Part shown: in pieces, positions 63,099 to 64,000 of the stretch
Numbering within the stretch: position 1 is the first letter of the stretch
Layout of the letters: the number at the start of each line of letters is the position of its first letter
Assembly (NCBI RefSeq): GCF_000422085.1
Contig: NC_021741.1
Span: forward strand, 1,984,001 to 2,048,000
DNA from: Serratia liquefaciens ATCC 27592
GTDB lineage: Bacteria; Pseudomonadota; Gammaproteobacteria; Enterobacterales; Enterobacteriaceae
DNA length: 64,000 nucleotides
Direction: 5' to 3'
Position numbers and translations under genes: made by a program
Notes under the pieces: model-generated
Seen by the model: the letters and a program-made list of their open reading frames with translations, nothing else
What the model was told of the DNA's origin: nothing
Database searches by the model: none

Positions 63099-63965
63099 CT
63101 ACGGTTTCATCTGCCCGGAACGGATGCGATGTAGTGGAGAGACGTTAACGCCACGCGCTACAAAACCACGTATCCACTCCGGGGCTTGATTTAACACCTG
63201 ACGGGCGGCGGTTTCTGTGTCGAATTCAGCAAACACACAAGCACCTGTGCCAGTCAGGCGTGACGGCGCGTATTCTAACAGCCAAGAAACAAGCTGTTCA
63301 ACCTCGCGAAAACGTTTTCTTGCTATAGGTTCGCAATCATTTGCGTAAGTTGCCTGTAACAGCACACTTAACGGACGAACCGGGGTGTCTCTTTTTAATT
63401 CCGCATCGCCAAAAATTGCCGGGGTAGGGATGCTGACCCCCGGATGCGCCACCAGATACCATTTTTCCTGTGGGTTGGCCGGCTGCAAACGCTCACCGAT
63501 GCCTTCGGCGAACGCTGCATGGCCACGCACGAAAACAGGGACGTCGGCACCGAGCGCCAGCCCCAGTTCTGCAAGCTGGTCGTCGCTCAAACCGCAGCGC
63601 CACAGTTCATTCAGCGCAACCAGCACCGTAGCGGCGTTGGAGGAGCCACCCCCCAGCCCGCCGCCCATCGGCAGCCGCTTTTCGATGCTGATGTCGGCAC
63701 CCCGTGGCGCGGTATTCAGTCCATGGCGATCGCAATACTGTTGCAGCAGACGTGCGGCGCGGACAATCAGGTTTTCTTCATCCGGCACGCCCGCCACCGG
63801 GGTCAGCAGGTGAATACGGTCATCCTGTCGCACATCGATGGTCAGCGTGTCGCCGTAATCCAGAAACTGAAACAGCGTCTGCAACAGGTGATAGCCATCT
63901 TCACGTTGGCCGGTAATGTATAAAAACAAATTAAGTTTAGCTGGCGATGGCCACTGACGGATCAT
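63099..63965 (-). CDS. ispE: 4-diphosphocytidyl-2-C-methyl-D-erythritol kinase
   Basis: The 288-residue GHMP kinase starts [20 protein letters not shown] at 63,965, overlapping the lolB stop (ATGA); the longer in-frame start lies inside lolB. The ATP-binding loop is [20 protein letters not shown] near residue 92, with [20 protein letters not shown] and a C-terminal [10 protein letters not shown]. It phosphorylates the 2-hydroxyl of CDP-ME in the MEP isoprenoid pathway. Confidence 0.98.
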   Translation of the reverse strand: MIRQWPSPAKLNLFLYITGQREDGYHLLQTLFQFLDYGDTLTIDVRQDDRIHLLTPVAGVPDEENLIVRAARLLQQYCDRHGLNTAPRGADISIEKRLPMGGGLGGGSSNAATVLVALNELWRCGLSDDQLAELGLALGADVPVFVRGHAAFAEGIGERLQPANPQEKWYLVAHPGVSIPTPAIFGDAELKRDTPVRPLSVLLQATYANDCEPIARKRFREVEQLVSWLLEYAPSRLTGTGACVFAEFDTETAARQVLNQAPEWIRGFVARGVNVSPLHRIRSGQMKP

Positions 63966-64000
63966 TTGAGCGTCCAATTATCCATTTTCAGTTTGATGCG
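63962..64000 (-). CDS. lolB: C-terminal end of outer-membrane lipoprotein receptor LolB (partial)
   Basis: The last 12 codons read [12 protein letters not shown] and a TGA that overlaps the ispE start. The sequence and the position directly before ispE match the LolB C-terminus. The rest lies beyond the window. Confidence 0.85.
   Translation of the reverse strand, partial: RIKLKMDNWTLK

Overview
The window is chromosomal DNA of an enterobacterium, most likely Serratia or a close relative in the Yersiniaceae. Core markers are yebY followed by the sdsR small RNA at the left end, psuK-psuG-psuT in the middle, and ychF, pth, ychH, prs, ispE and the end of lolB at the right end. I identified everything from motifs and remembered family sequences; no database search was run.

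Layout. 1-690 holds the end of copD/yebZ, yebY and sdsR. 690-3660 is a collapsed prophage: a decayed lambda-type integrase, a stray IS3-family end and one intact tailspike gene, bounded by an imperfect copy of the sdsR terminator. 3.9-8.3 kb holds two lipoproteins, an aminoglycoside-phosphotransferase-like kinase, fabV and a DUF2975/Xre pair. 8.5-10.0 kb is an unrecognised run of four small exported proteins. 10.0-10.4 kb is a deletion scar joining a LysR gene end to an enol-lactonase-like gene end. 10.4-18.8 kb combines a DcuSR-like two-component system, a DhnA-type aldolase and a ribose/inositol-type ABC importer with two paralogous binding proteins. 18.8-23.8 kb is a TAXI-TRAP importer operon with a FadR-type regulator and L-2-hydroxyglutarate oxidase. 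23.9-30.2 kb holds a MetQ-like lipoprotein, a LuxR regulator, a nitrilase-family hydrolase, Rof and DUF2024 genes, a triheme cytochrome c peroxidase behind a near-ideal FNR promoter, and a universal stress protein. 30.7-34.3 kb is the pseudouridine operon. 34.3-35.7 kb holds an ArsR/SRPBCC pair and a second clpP.

Two integrated segments dominate the right half. The first (about 35.65-43.5 kb) lies between an intact clpP paralogue and a decayed duplicate of that gene's 3' end. It carries a sugar-uptake operon (isomerase, ABC importer, RpiR regulator, ribokinase), an integrase fragment and an AT-rich exported protein. The second (44,865-57,631, 12.8 kb) is inserted in the 3' end of ychF. It has a 13-bp direct repeat at each end, paired 20-bp arm-type repeats inside both ends, an intact tyrosine integrase, an IS3-family insertion sequence and a complete type I Wadjet (JetABCD) anti-plasmid system. 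The Wadjet genes sit with a divergent WYL-domain regulator and an uncharacterised 431-residue protein. The island also carries a hairpin whose 11-bp arms are identical to those of the hairpin now stranded beyond its far end, as if it restores the ychF terminator as well as the reading frame. A dihydrofolate-reductase-like/TetR operon is all that separates the two insertions.

No tRNA, rRNA or CRISPR array was seen. The strongest candidates for follow-up are the ychF-targeting Wadjet island, the clpP 3'-end duplication, the small exported protein cluster, and the TRAP/2-hydroxyglutarate operon with its predicted operator.
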